Assembly: GCF_900188485.1 (NCBI RefSeq)
Contig: NZ_FZPH01000012.1
Span: forward strand, 124,001-188,000
Length of the DNA stretch: 64,000 bases
Direction: 5' to 3'
Origin: Asanoa hainanensis
Lineage (GTDB): Bacteria; Actinomycetota; Actinomycetes; Mycobacteriales; Micromonosporaceae
Below, piece after piece: positions 15,978 through 24,825 of the stretch. The position numbers and the translations under genes are program-made. A model generated the notes under the pieces. The model made no database searches. It had not been told where the DNA came from and saw nothing but the letters and a program-made list of their open reading frames with translations. Every line of letters starts with the position of its first letter. Position 1 is the first letter of the stretch.

Positions 15978-16928
15978 TCAATAGACGTAGGGCCAGCCCG
16001 CGCTGTCGTATGCGATGCGGTTGATGCCCAGTAGCGCCGCGCCGTTGTTCGCGTAGTAGTGGTAGACGAGGATGTCGCCGTCTGTGTCCGCGAGGATCGC
16101 CTGGTGGCCTGGGCCGTGGATGGAGTCGTGGCCCGCCAGCACCTGCGTGCCGCCGCCCGCGGTCATCGCCACGCCGTTGCGGTCGGCATACGGGCCCGTG
16201 ACGTTGGTCGAGCGACCGACCATCACGCGGTACGTGCTCGACGCGCCCTGGCAGCAGCGGTCGAAGGACACCCAGAGGTAGTAGTACGCGCCGCGCCGCA
16301 CGATGAACGGCGCTTCGATCGCGCCGCCGCCCCGGCCGGCGACGCTCAATAAGCCGTTGTCCGAGCGCAGGCCCGTCGACGGGTTCAGCGCCACCATCTT
16401 GATCCCCGACCAGAACGAGCCGAAGCTCAACCACCATCGCCCGGCGGCGTCGACCACCAGGTTCGGGTCGATGGCGTTGAAATTGTCGGAGGTGCGGGAT
16501 TCGATAACCAGGCCCGCGTGCGTCCAGCTTCCCGAGGCGCCGGTGGTGCTCGTCGCCAGGAAGATGGCCGACCGGTTCGAGCCGAACGTCGACGCCGAGT
16601 AGTACATCCAGTAACGGCCGTTGCGGTACGTCAGATCCGGTGCCCACAGGTTGCGGCTGCCGGCCGTGTACGTGGTCGTCCAGGCGGCGCCGCCCGGGAA
16701 GGCCGAGCCGGCGTTGCGGAACGCGATGCGGTCCGACGAGGTCTTGAGGCTGATGCCGTCACCGGTGTGCGCGACCAGGTAGCCACCGCCCGGCCGCCGC
16801 ACGATCGCCGGGTCGTGCACGGCCACGTCGCCGGTCACCCGCCCCGGGCCGGGGTAGGCCGCGGTCACGCTGGTGGCAGCGACGACCGCGACGACGAACG
16901 AGCCGGCGAGGTGCGCGAGTGAGGCCAT
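15978..16928 (-). CDS. Secreted GH43 arabinanase (endo-1,5-alpha-L-arabinosidase-like)
   Basis: 316-aa exported five-bladed beta-propeller glycosidase. The signal peptide covers about residues 1-24 (ending TAAYP). The three catalytic acids of GH43 are visible: general base Asp39 in VHDPAIV, the pKa-modulating Asp in FNAIDPNLVV, and the general acid Glu in GGAIEAPFI. SRNLWAPDL and the closing HGPGHQAIL are also typical of arabinanases that cut the alpha-1,5-arabinan backbone of pectin. It has no binding module. It follows the VanW-type gene by 44 bases; an AT-rich stretch with TTGACA (16966-16961, minus) suggests its own promoter. Confidence 0.88.
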   Translation of the reverse strand: MASLAHLAGSFVVAVVAATSVTAAYPGPGRVTGDVAVHDPAIVRRPGGGYLVAHTGDGISLKTSSDRIAFRNAGSAFPGGAAWTTTYTAGSRNLWAPDLTYRNGRYWMYYSASTFGSNRSAIFLATSTTGASGSWTHAGLVIESRTSDNFNAIDPNLVVDAAGRWWLSFGSFWSGIKMVALNPSTGLRSDNGLLSVAGRGGGAIEAPFIVRRGAYYYLWVSFDRCCQGASSTYRVMVGRSTNVTGPYADRNGVAMTAGGGTQVLAGHDSIHGPGHQAILADTDGDILVYHYYANNGAALLGINRIAYDSAGWPYVY

Positions 16929-16972
16929 GAGGCCATGTTCGCGTTAACAATAGACGAATGTCAATGACTCGT

Positions 16973-18754
16973 TCACTCGCAGGTGAAGCGCGGCTCCGCC
17001 AGGTAGGTCCAGGTGAACTTCTCGCGCTTGACCTCTTTGCCGGCCTGCTTGAAGACCCGGAACGCGTCCTGGGTGAAGCCCGGGATGCCGTTGGTCGGGA
17101 TGCAGGTCGGACCCGCCGGCAGCCTCGTCACCTTCGGGCTGGTGATGTTCCGCCGCGGGCTGTACTGGGTCGTCACGCTGTCCCAGACCTTCGTGCTGTA
17201 CATCGAGACCGTGATCGAGTCGGCCGTCCACGAGGTGTCGATGACCACGCCGTAGTCGGTGTCGTTGCGGAACTTCAGGTCCAGGTTCGGCCAGAAGATC
17301 GTCGACTCGATGACCGCGGGATAACGGCTGAAATAGTACGAGTGCGGCTTGTGCTCGATGTCCTCGAGCCCCGCGTAGTACGCCGCGTTGAACAGGGTCG
17401 TCGTGAACTGCGACGTGCCGCCGCCGACGCCCGGCACGAGCTTGCCGTCCAGGATGACCGGCGCGTTCCGGTAGCCCTGCGCGTAGCCGCGCTCGCCCGT
17501 GCGGCCGTTGAGCGAGAACACGGCACCCGGTTTGACGAGCGCGCCGTCGACCTCCTTGGCGGCCTGGACGATGTTCTGGCTGCGCGGCGCGGACAGGCCG
17601 CCGGTGAACTTCGTGGTGAACGTCGAGACGCGTTCCTTGATGCCGAGCTTGGCGATGTCGGCCGCCGTCGTCGCGGGCTTGGCGGTCACGAGCTTGCCGG
17701 CGACCGTACGCCCGTCGTTCTTCGGCAGCACCTCCAGCAGCGCGGTGGCGAGCGCCCCGACGTCGACCTGGCGGCCATCGGCGCCCTCGGTCACCCGCGG
17801 CTTGCCACTCACAATCGAGACCTGCGCGTCTTTGGCCTTCACCTCGACCGCGCCGAGCGGGCCGGCGAGCGCGGCGCGCAGCTTCTTCGCGTCCAGGGCG
17901 GGCTCGATCCGGCCCTCCTTGTCCGCGACCAGGCGCAGGCTCTTGGCGATCGCGGTCGGGGGCACCGTCACGTCGCCCTCCGACGTCGTGACGGTGACCG
18001 GTGCCGCCACCGCGGGCCGGGCGAACTCGGCGATCAGCTTGTCGACGTCGTCCTTCGTCGTCGCGGGATGGATCTCGACGATCGGCACGACCACCGGTGC
18101 GCCACCGAGCCAGCCGGCGCGCACCGCGTCCGCCGACTTCTCGGCGTGCAGGCCGCGGCCCGGCGCCGGGTAGACCGCCTTCGGGGTCGTGCCCGAGAAC
18201 GTGATCGACGGCAGCTTCATCGCCCGCGCGTCCTTGCCGAGCGCCGCGCCCAGCACGTCGTGCAGCTTGCCCTCGTCGACGGTGACGACCGGGTCGAGCG
18301 CGTGCGAGCCGAACAGCAGGCTGACCGGGTCGGCGCTGCGCCCGATGGCGGCGTCCACGGTCGCCTCGACGTCGACCGCGAGGCCGACGTCGGCCGGGTT
18401 GACCTCGGCGGCCTGTTCGCCCAGGCGCACCGGCACCGGCGCTCCGAGCGTCTGCACCTTCCAGGCCAGCCCGGACTTGAGCGCGGCCACCGCCTCGGAC
18501 CGGCTCTTGCCGCCGAGGTCGATGCCGAGCACCGACGTGCCACGGGGCACTTCACCGGCGTACGCGTAGGCGCCCGCGCCACCGATCGCGCCCAGCACGG
18601 CCGCCGCGATCCCGCCGACCATGAAGAGCCGGCGCCGCGGCCGGGCGGGCGGCTCGATCTCGGGCACCGGCGCGAAGGTCGCCCGCGGCTCGCCCACGCG
18701 TTGCGCCGGGAACTGCACGGTCGGTGCGTCGTTGGCTTGCGGGTGCTGGCTCAC
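16973..18754 (-). CDS. VanW-family protein with peptidoglycan-binding repeats
   Basis: 593-aa membrane-anchored cell-wall protein. The N-terminal 40 residues are cytoplasmic and Pro/Arg-rich, one transmembrane helix follows (about 44-65), and the rest is extracellular. Two to three YoaR-type peptidoglycan-binding segments fill residues 70-390 (GTSVLGIDLGGKSRSEA and similar). The VanW domain follows (about 395-520: GLSAPRSQNIVQAA, PGAVFSLNGRTGERGYAQGY, GGGTSQFTTTLFNAAY). The family is linked to the cell wall, but its biochemistry is unsettled. The frame extends far upstream; I choose GTG at 18754 because GAGGTGG precedes it and it lies shortly before the membrane helix. Confidence 0.85.
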   Translation of the reverse strand: MSQHPQANDAPTVQFPAQRVGEPRATFAPVPEIEPPARPRRRLFMVGGIAAAVLGAIGGAGAYAYAGEVPRGTSVLGIDLGGKSRSEAVAALKSGLAWKVQTLGAPVPVRLGEQAAEVNPADVGLAVDVEATVDAAIGRSADPVSLLFGSHALDPVVTVDEGKLHDVLGAALGKDARAMKLPSITFSGTTPKAVYPAPGRGLHAEKSADAVRAGWLGGAPVVVPIVEIHPATTKDDVDKLIAEFARPAVAAPVTVTTSEGDVTVPPTAIAKSLRLVADKEGRIEPALDAKKLRAALAGPLGAVEVKAKDAQVSIVSGKPRVTEGADGRQVDVGALATALLEVLPKNDGRTVAGKLVTAKPATTAADIAKLGIKERVSTFTTKFTGGLSAPRSQNIVQAAKEVDGALVKPGAVFSLNGRTGERGYAQGYRNAPVILDGKLVPGVGGGTSQFTTTLFNAAYYAGLEDIEHKPHSYYFSRYPAVIESTIFWPNLDLKFRNDTDYGVVIDTSWTADSITVSMYSTKVWDSVTTQYSPRRNITSPKVTRLPAGPTCIPTNGIPGFTQDAFRVFKQAGKEVKREKFTWTYLAEPRFTCE

Positions 18755-18949
18755 GCGCCACCTCGAGCTAGGAACGGATCGGACGGCGGACGCCCGAACA
18801 AGCGCCCGCCGGGATGCTAGCGGGATTGCCGCTGGGCCGCCGCTCTCAGTTCCCTTGTTGCGGACCCGGCCTAGCCTGAGCCTGGCCTCGCGCTGATGTT
18901 GCCTGCGGTCGATGCGAGCCTCCCGAAACAGTTCCGGAGAGGACGAGCG

Positions 18950-19915
18950 ATGTTGCGTACGAAAACGACTCTGACCATGGCAACCGTGGCCGCGCTGGTG
19001 GGTTCGATGGCGGCTGCGCCCGCACAGGCCGGCGCGGCGAGGCCGTACCGGGTTGTCGATCTGGGCTTCGTCGGCCAGGCGGTAGCGATCAACGACAAGC
19101 GTCAGGTGGTCGGCAACAAGATCGACGGTGAGAACAGTGGCCCGGTCGTGTGGGAGCGCGGACGGCACGTCCGGCTGGACGTGCCTGCGGGCGGCGAGTA
19201 CCAGGCACAGGAGGCGATCGCGACCGACATCAACAACCGCGGCCAAGTGGTGGGGTACGTCCGGCTCGCCGGCGTGGCTACGCAGCACGCGGTCCTGTGG
19301 GAGCGCGGGGTGATGAGGGATCTCGGGACCCTCGGTGGACAGTTCAGCCACGCGTTCGCGATCAATGATCGTGGCCAGGTCGTCGGCACCAGCCAGAACG
19401 CGGACGGCGTCAACCACGGGTTCGTCTGGGAGGACGGCCGGATGACCTCTCTGGGCCTTTTCGTGCCCGACGACATCAACAATCGCGGCCAGATTTCGGG
19501 CTTCCAGAGGTACGGCGACGTCAACAGTACCGCCGCCTTGCTGCGTCGCGACCGGGTGACCCGGCTCGACCTTCGAACGACGTCCGCGATGGCCATCAAC
19601 AACGCCGGGACCGTGGTCGGCTACCTGACCGACTACGTGGCCGAGCGGAACACCGCGTACCTGTGGCGGGCAGGCCGGGCCGTCGCCATCGGGCCGTTCG
19701 ACTCGACCGCCTTCGACATCAACGACCGGGGCGAGGTCCTGATGGTCACGTCCAGCGGCGTGGAGTTGTGGCGCGACGGTCGGGTGACCTCGCTGTCCGA
19801 CCTCGGCGTGACGCCGCCGGTGGTCAACGTGGGTGCGCTCAACAACCGCGGTGACATCGTGGCCAGCCCTTACGACTCCTTCCCACGCGTCAACGCGACC
19901 GTCTACCTTCGCTGA
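18950..19915 (+). CDS. Secreted HAF-repeat protein
   Basis: 321-aa exported protein made almost wholly of HAF-type repeats. The signal peptide ends near AQAGA (residue 27). At least seven repeats of the form A-x-x-INxxGxVVG follow: AVAINDKRQVVG, ATDINNRGQVVG, AFAINDRGQVVG, PDDINNRGQISG, AMAINNAGTVVG, AFDINDRGEVL and VGALNNRGDIV. Between them are VLWERG-type strands, consistent with a beta-propeller. Function is unknown for the family. The ATG at 18950 has GGAGAGGA upstream; an earlier ATG at 18896 lacks one. A strong terminator follows, so the gene is monocistronic. Confidence 0.8.
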   Translation: MLRTKTTLTMATVAALVGSMAAAPAQAGAARPYRVVDLGFVGQAVAINDKRQVVGNKIDGENSGPVVWERGRHVRLDVPAGGEYQAQEAIATDINNRGQVVGYVRLAGVATQHAVLWERGVMRDLGTLGGQFSHAFAINDRGQVVGTSQNADGVNHGFVWEDGRMTSLGLFVPDDINNRGQISGFQRYGDVNSTAALLRRDRVTRLDLRTTSAMAINNAGTVVGYLTDYVAERNTAYLWRAGRAVAIGPFDSTAFDINDRGEVLMVTSSGVELWRDGRVTSLSDLGVTPPVVNVGALNNRGDIVASPYDSFPRVNATVYLR

Positions 19916-19919
19916 CGTC

Positions 19920-19954
19920 AGCGCGGGTGGCACCCTGCGCGAGCCACCCGCGCT
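19920..19954 (+). terminator. Rho-independent-type hairpin after the HAF-repeat gene
   Basis: A 12-bp perfect stem (AGCGCGGGTGGC at 19920-19931, GCCACCCGCGCT at 19943-19954) with an 11-base loop begins five bases after the stop codon. It has no T run, which is usual for high-GC actinomycetes. Confidence 0.85.
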
Positions 19955-20056
19955 GCCCCATCTGTGGCGAATCGTCGGAGATCGCTGAGGATCAACGCCC
20001 CTTTACTGGCTCGCGGCCCGCGGGGCACCATGGTCACGCGACCTGGGAGGACGACG

Positions 20057-21283
20057 ATGTCTTCGACCGAACGCGCAGACGGTCCCGCGGGAGGGACCGA
20101 AGAAGAGTTCGTCCAGGAATGGCGCAATGCCGCCTACAACTGCTACAGCTCCGGGCACAAGTTCTGCCGCGAGGTCTGTCCCGTGATGCAGGTGACCCGC
20201 AACGAGGTGCACACGCCCACGGCCTTCCACGCGAACGTCGTCGCCATGGAGAAGGGCCTGCTGTCCATTGCGGACGTGGCCCGCGACTACGTCCACTGCA
20301 CCGGCTGCGGCGCCTGCGAGCTGCGCTGCCCGAACACCCTGTTCACCGGCGACTTCTACCGCTTCCGCACCCGCACCGTGCAGCTCGTCAAGGCCGTCCG
20401 CGCCCTCGCCGTCGACCAGGGCATCCACCAGCCCGGGTGGCAGCGCTGGGTCGAGGAGACCAGCCGGCAGAAGTCCGAGCCCGTGCTCGGCGGCGAGGTC
20501 CCGGTCAGCCAGGAGCACGTCCGCGACTGGGCAGCCGGGCTCGACCTCCCGACAGGCGGCGAGACCATCCTGTTCTGCGACTGCGAGGGCGCCTTCCACC
20601 GCACGTCGGTGCCGCGCGCCGCGGCCAAGATCCTGAAAGCGGCGGGCGTCGAGTTCGGACTGATGCGCGAGCAGTGGTGTTGCGGCGGGCCGGCCGCCGA
20701 GATGGGCTACGTCGAGCGGGCCAAGGAGTTCGCCCGGCACAACGTCGACGACTGGCGGGCCGTCGGCGCCAAGCGGATCATCGTCTTCGACCCGCACGAC
20801 TACATCTCGTTCACCGAGGACTACCCGAACTACTTCGGCGACGAGTTCGACTTCGAGATCGTGCTCTTCGTCGAGCTGCTGGCCGAGCTGATCCGCGAGG
20901 GTCGGCTCCCGCTGACCAACCCGGTCGACCGGGTCGTCACATACCACGACGCCTGTCGCCTCAACAAACGCAAAGGCATCCACGCGGCGCCCAGGGAAGT
21001 GCTGCGGGCCATCCCGGGCCTCACGTTCAAGGACGTCGACCACGTCACGCAGTGGTCCTACTGTTCTGGCGCGGGCGGCGGCCTGCCGATCGAGCGACCC
21101 GACCTGACCGCGGAGATCAGCCGCCGCCGCGTCGAACGGGCCGCCGAACTCGACGTCGACACCCTGGTCAGTGCGTGCGTGTGGTCCGAGCGCCCGCTGA
21201 CCGAGCAGGGCGGCAAGCGGGCCGACCCGATCGAGGTGCTGGACCTGCTGGAAATCGTCGCGCTGAGCGCGGGCCTGGCATGA
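20057..21283 (+). CDS. GlcF-like Fe-S oxidoreductase subunit
   Basis: 408-aa cytoplasmic electron-transfer subunit. The N-terminal half carries ferredoxin-type cysteines: CREVCP near residue 45 and CTGCGACELRCP near residue 85, suggesting one or two 4Fe-4S clusters. The C-terminal half has CCG-domain motifs of the GlcF/HdrB/LutA group (CDCEGAF, WCCGGPAAEMG, HDACRLNK, YCSGAGGG). Such proteins accept electrons from an FAD-linked hydroxy-acid oxidase; that partner is the next gene, overlapping by 4 bases. The ATG at 20057 is preceded by GGGAGG; an open frame upstream from 19964 is not coding-like. The substrate could be glycolate, lactate or another 2-hydroxy acid. Confidence 0.85.
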   Translation: MSSTERADGPAGGTEEEFVQEWRNAAYNCYSSGHKFCREVCPVMQVTRNEVHTPTAFHANVVAMEKGLLSIADVARDYVHCTGCGACELRCPNTLFTGDFYRFRTRTVQLVKAVRALAVDQGIHQPGWQRWVEETSRQKSEPVLGGEVPVSQEHVRDWAAGLDLPTGGETILFCDCEGAFHRTSVPRAAAKILKAAGVEFGLMREQWCCGGPAAEMGYVERAKEFARHNVDDWRAVGAKRIIVFDPHDYISFTEDYPNYFGDEFDFEIVLFVELLAELIREGRLPLTNPVDRVVTYHDACRLNKRKGIHAAPREVLRAIPGLTFKDVDHVTQWSYCSGAGGGLPIERPDLTAEISRRRVERAAELDVDTLVSACVWSERPLTEQGGKRADPIEVLDLLEIVALSAGLA

Positions 21284-22791
21284 CCGCCACCCTGGTCACC
21301 GACCCGGTGATCGACGAGCTGATCGGCATCTGCGGCCCCGACAACGTGTTCGCCGACAAGTCGTCGCGAGTCAACCGGGCCCGCGTGCCGGCGCCGTTCC
21401 CGGTGCATCGGTGGGCGGAGCACGTACCCGATGTGGTCGTGCTCCCGACCACCGCCGAGCAGGTCTCCGAGGTCGTCAAGCTGGCCAACCGCCACCGCAT
21501 CCCGGTGGTGCCGCGGGCCGGCGGCACCGGGTTGACCGACGGCGCGGTGCCGTTGCGGCAAGGCATCGTCGTCGACGTCAAGCTGATGAACAAGATCCTG
21601 GAGCTCGACCTCGACGACCGCACGGTGACCGTGCAGCCCGGCATCAACATGCTCAAGCTCAACGAGGAGCTCCAGAAATACGGCGTGATCTACCCGGACG
21701 ACCCGGCGTCGTACCCGTGCTCCCTGGTCGGCGGGCGGATCGGCACGAGCGGCTGGTCGCTGATCGGCGGCCGCTACGGGCACACCCGCGACCTGGTGAT
21801 CAGCTTCCAGATCGTGCTGCCCACCGGCGAGCTGATCTGGGTCGGCGACGGCGGTGGCCGCAAGGTGCGCAAGTCCTCGACCGGCTACCAGCTCAAGCAC
21901 CTGTTCATGGGCCACCAAGGCACGCTGGGCATCGTCACCGAGGCCGTGCTCGAGCTGGTGCCGCGCCCCGAGGCGGAGTTCGCGGCATTCTTCTCCTATC
22001 CCGACTACGAGACCGCCTGGCGATCGACCGGCGCCCTCGCTCGCTCGGGGCTGGCCACCCTCGCCGGCGTCGTGCTCTTCGACGAGTGGAAGCTGGCCTA
22101 CCTGCGCCGCGACGACGAGGCCTACATCCCGCAGCCCGACGACGTGCGCTGCGTGGTCGCGACGGCCATGTACGGCACCACCGACGAGGTGCGCCCCGGC
22201 GCCAAGCGGCTGCTGCGGATCGGCAAGGACACCGGCGGCGCGTACCTCGGCGACGAGATCTCGCAGGGCGACTGGGCCTCGCGCCACGACCGCTACGCGA
22301 CGCCCCTGCACGGCCGGCTGCGCGACGGCCAGGTGGTGCCGATGAGCTGGCACTGCGAGGACGCGTCGATCAACTGGACCCAGCTGCCGGCGGTACGCGA
22401 GAAGTGGCACGACATCGTCGCCCGGCTCGGCGACCGCTTCCGGATCTTCGACGACTGGGGCATGTTCGCCTACACCAACGCGGCCTTCAAGCCGTGGGGC
22501 GACTACCTCACGGAGATCGACGTCGGCATCTGGGAGCAGGAGCTCGACGACGAGGCGTGGGACGCCTGGGTGACCGCCAAGCGCGACATCGCCGCGGTGT
22601 CGATCGCGCACGGCGGCTCGATCAGCGCGTGCCACGGCGCCTGCCGCGCGGGCGAGGTCGACCTCGTGCCGGAGGAGATGGGCGGCGGCTGGGACGTGAT
22701 GAAGAAGGTCAAGCGGGTGCTCGACCCGCTCAACATCATGAACCCCGGAAAATACCTGCTCGACCAGGCGTACGAGGACGGCCCGTCATGA
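21280..22791 (+). CDS. GlcD-like FAD-binding oxidoreductase
   Basis: 503-aa flavoprotein of the vanillyl-alcohol-oxidase fold. The PP-loop FAD site is VVPRAGGTGLTDGAVP at about residues 75-90; the second FAD contact is GGRIGTSGWSLIGGRYGHTRDLV at about 147-169, followed by GHQGTLGIVTEAVL. The C-terminal cap ends in KRVLDPLNIMNPGKYL, the typical end of D-lactate/glycolate dehydrogenases. It should oxidise a hydroxy acid or related alcohol and pass electrons to the Fe-S subunit. The ATG overlaps the Fe-S gene stop, and its own stop overlaps the next small gene, so stoichiometric coupling is likely. The true substrate is not evident. Confidence 0.87.
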   Translation: MTATLVTDPVIDELIGICGPDNVFADKSSRVNRARVPAPFPVHRWAEHVPDVVVLPTTAEQVSEVVKLANRHRIPVVPRAGGTGLTDGAVPLRQGIVVDVKLMNKILELDLDDRTVTVQPGINMLKLNEELQKYGVIYPDDPASYPCSLVGGRIGTSGWSLIGGRYGHTRDLVISFQIVLPTGELIWVGDGGGRKVRKSSTGYQLKHLFMGHQGTLGIVTEAVLELVPRPEAEFAAFFSYPDYETAWRSTGALARSGLATLAGVVLFDEWKLAYLRRDDEAYIPQPDDVRCVVATAMYGTTDEVRPGAKRLLRIGKDTGGAYLGDEISQGDWASRHDRYATPLHGRLRDGQVVPMSWHCEDASINWTQLPAVREKWHDIVARLGDRFRIFDDWGMFAYTNAAFKPWGDYLTEIDVGIWEQELDDEAWDAWVTAKRDIAAVSIAHGGSISACHGACRAGEVDLVPEEMGGGWDVMKKVKRVLDPLNIMNPGKYLLDQAYEDGPS

Positions 22792-23039
22792 TCGGTTTTC
22801 GCCTGTCCGCGCAGCGGCCACCGGACCCACGGCGGATCAACGACGTGGTGGTGCAACGGATCGAGCACGTGTACGAAGTGGACCCCGCGCTCATGCGTGA
22901 CCACTTCCAACAGCACGACTTCCCGGCGTGGGACACGCGCCGCATCGTCGACAGCCGGTGGGAGCACCTGGCGTGGATGCACGCCCACTGGGCCGACTCG
23001 GTGGTGTCCGGCGAGGAGCTGATGTCCACAGAAGAGTGA
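22788..23039 (+). CDS. 83-aa unknown protein of the redox operon
   Basis: Small cytoplasmic protein I do not recognise. The ATG overlaps the flavoprotein stop (ATGA) and the stop lies 7 bases before the LLM oxidoreductase, so it is clearly part of the operon. The sequence is rich in Arg, Asp, His and Trp, contains no Cys or membrane segment, and has a compact His/Trp cluster in its second half (FPAWDTRRIVDSRWEHLAWM). A small regulatory or assembly subunit of the oxidase is possible. Codon use is typical of the genome, supporting that it is real. Confidence 0.65.
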   Translation: MIGFRLSAQRPPDPRRINDVVVQRIEHVYEVDPALMRDHFQQHDFPAWDTRRIVDSRWEHLAWMHAHWADSVVSGEELMSTEE

Positions 23040-23046
23040 GGTCCCG

Positions 23047-24093
23047 ATGAGGTTCAGCTACGTGATGCTTCCCGACTATCCGCTCGCCGACTCGATGGAG
23101 TCCATCAAGAAGGCAGACGAGCTCGGCTTCTACGGCTGCTACGCGGCCGACGAGACGTGGCACAAGGACATGTGGCTGCTGTTTGCCGCCGCGGCCGACA
23201 AGACCACCAACATCCGGTTCGGGCCGTCGCTCTCGGGTGTCGTGCTGCGTGAGCCGACGCTGATCGCCCAGGCGGCGGCCACATTGGACGAACTGACCGG
23301 CGGCCGCGCCGAATGCGTCATCTCGTGCGGCAACTTCGGGCTGCTGGCCCAGTACCACATCGACTGGGCGCAGACCCGGCCGTTGTCGCGGACCCTGGAA
23401 GCCCACCAGGTGATGCGGACCCTGCTGGACGAGGGCGCCATCAACTTCGAGGGTGAGTTCTACAAGTACACGGGCCTGTTCACCTTCGCCAGGCCGGTGC
23501 AGGAACGGATGCCGCTGCTGCTCGGCGCGATGCGCGGCCCCCGTTCGTTCCGCAAGGCCGGCGAGCTCTCCGACGGGGTGCACCACGCGTTGAGCTACAC
23601 CCGGGAGGCGTACGACTATCTGGTCTCCAACGTCCGGCAGGGCGCGGAGAAGGCCGGCCGCGACTGGCGTTCGCTGGACATCGGCGCCTGGATCGTCTTC
23701 TCCATCGGCCGCGACTCGGCGGCGGCGAAGGAGGCCGCGCGCAGCATGGTCGGCCTGTACGCGTCGTCGATGCCGGACGAGCAGCTCCGGCGCAACGGCG
23801 TCGACCCGGCCGACCTGCAGCCGGTCATCGAGGCGCTCGGCAAGGGCGACCTGTCCGGCGCGATCGACCTCACCCCGCCAGAGGTCGCCGAGCGGCTGTC
23901 GGTGGCGGGCACGCCCGAGGAGTGCGTGGCCAAGCTGCGCAGCGAGATCGTCGACGCGGGCGTCAACCACCTGATCTTCGCGATCACCGACGCCGCGCTG
24001 GTGAAGGCCCTGATGGGCCGGGACCTCGACAACGTCGCGTCGGTCAACGAGCAGCTCCAGCTCATCCACGACGAGGTGATGCCGGCGTTCTGA
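23047..24093 (+). CDS. LLM-class flavin/F420-dependent oxidoreductase
   Basis: 348-aa TIM-barrel oxidoreductase of the bacterial luciferase-like superfamily, closest in pattern to methylene-tetrahydromethanopterin reductase-like F420 enzymes (VMLPDYPLADSMESIKKADELGF at the start, TNIRFGPSLSGVVLREPTLIAQ, a SCGNFG turn, LLGAMRGPRSFRKAGELSDG). It should transfer hydride between F420 (or FMN) and an unknown substrate in the cytoplasm. It is the last gene of the four-gene operon, suggesting that the oxidase substrate or product is also handled by F420 chemistry (inference). GGTCCCG upstream is a weak site, so coupling with the small gene may help translation. Confidence 0.85.
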   Translation: MRFSYVMLPDYPLADSMESIKKADELGFYGCYAADETWHKDMWLLFAAAADKTTNIRFGPSLSGVVLREPTLIAQAAATLDELTGGRAECVISCGNFGLLAQYHIDWAQTRPLSRTLEAHQVMRTLLDEGAINFEGEFYKYTGLFTFARPVQERMPLLLGAMRGPRSFRKAGELSDGVHHALSYTREAYDYLVSNVRQGAEKAGRDWRSLDIGAWIVFSIGRDSAAAKEAARSMVGLYASSMPDEQLRRNGVDPADLQPVIEALGKGDLSGAIDLTPPEVAERLSVAGTPEECVAKLRSEIVDAGVNHLIFAITDAALVKALMGRDLDNVASVNEQLQLIHDEVMPAF

Positions 24094-24109
24094 TTCAGCG
24101 CGGGTTCAG
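24094..24109 (+). promoter_or_regulatory. TTCAG-N6-TTCAG operator upstream of the OmpR-type regulator gene
   Basis: TTCAG at 24094-24098 and 24105-24109 form a direct repeat with an 11-base period (TTCAGCGCGGG then TTCAGCGTGGG). OmpR/PhoB-type regulators bind such head-to-tail repeats one helical turn apart. The same pattern precedes the PepSY gene at 26119, which supports autoregulation by the regulator encoded just downstream. Confidence 0.6.
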
Positions 24110-24159
24110 CGTGGGTACGGGAGGATGGTCTTTTGCCGGCCGCCCTTTCGGAGGACCTG

Positions 24160-24825
24160 ATGCGCGTGCTCGTCGTCGACGACGAGAAGCGGTTCGCCGC
24201 GTCGTTGCGGGCCGGGCTCGTGGCGGAGGGCTTCGCGGTCGACCTGGCCCACGACGGCACCGACGGGCTCTGGCTGGCGCGGGAGAACCCGTACGACGCG
24301 ATCGTCCTCGACCTGATGCTGCCGGGGCTGAACGGCTACCAGGTCTGCGCGACGCTGCGCGCCGAGCGCGACTGGACGCCGATCGTGATGCTCACCGCGA
24401 AGGACGGCGAGTGGGACCAGGTCGAAGGGCTCGACACGGGTGCGGACGACTACCTGACGAAGCCCTTCTCGTTCCCGGTGCTCGTGGCGCGCCTGCGGGC
24501 GGTGGCCCGGCGCGGTGCGCGGGAGCGGCCCGCGGTGATCGAGGTCGGCGACCTCCGACTCGACCCGGCTGCCCGGCGGGTGTGGCGGGCGGGAGTCGAG
24601 GTCGAGCTCACGGCGCGCGAGTTCTCGCTGCTGGCCTTCCTGGCCCGCCGCCCGGGCGACGTGGTGTCGAAACGGCAGATCCTGGACGGCGTGTGGGACG
24701 TCGACTTCGTCGGAGACCCGAACATCGTCGAGGTGTACGTCCGGCATCTGCGCAACAAGATCGGACGGGAGGCGATCGAGACCCTGCGCGGCGCGGGCTA
24801 CCGACTGCGGAGGGACGGTGGCTGA
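24160..24825 (+). CDS. OmpR/PhoB-type response regulator
   Basis: 221-aa transcription factor. The receiver domain (1-115) has the acidic pocket VVDDEKR, phospho-acceptor Asp51 in VLDLMLPGLNGY, Thr in MLTAKD and Lys in YLTKPFSF. The winged-helix DNA-binding domain (about 125-220) shows ELTAREFSLLAFL and the closing LRGAGYRLR. The ATG at 24160 is chosen because CGGAGGACCTG lies directly before it; an open frame from 24133 lacks a site. It overlaps the kinase gene by 8 bases. Confidence 0.9.
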   Translation: MRVLVVDDEKRFAASLRAGLVAEGFAVDLAHDGTDGLWLARENPYDAIVLDLMLPGLNGYQVCATLRAERDWTPIVMLTAKDGEWDQVEGLDTGADDYLTKPFSFPVLVARLRAVARRGARERPAVIEVGDLRLDPAARRVWRAGVEVELTAREFSLLAFLARRPGDVVSKRQILDGVWDVDFVGDPNIVEVYVRHLRNKIGREAIETLRGAGYRLRRDGG

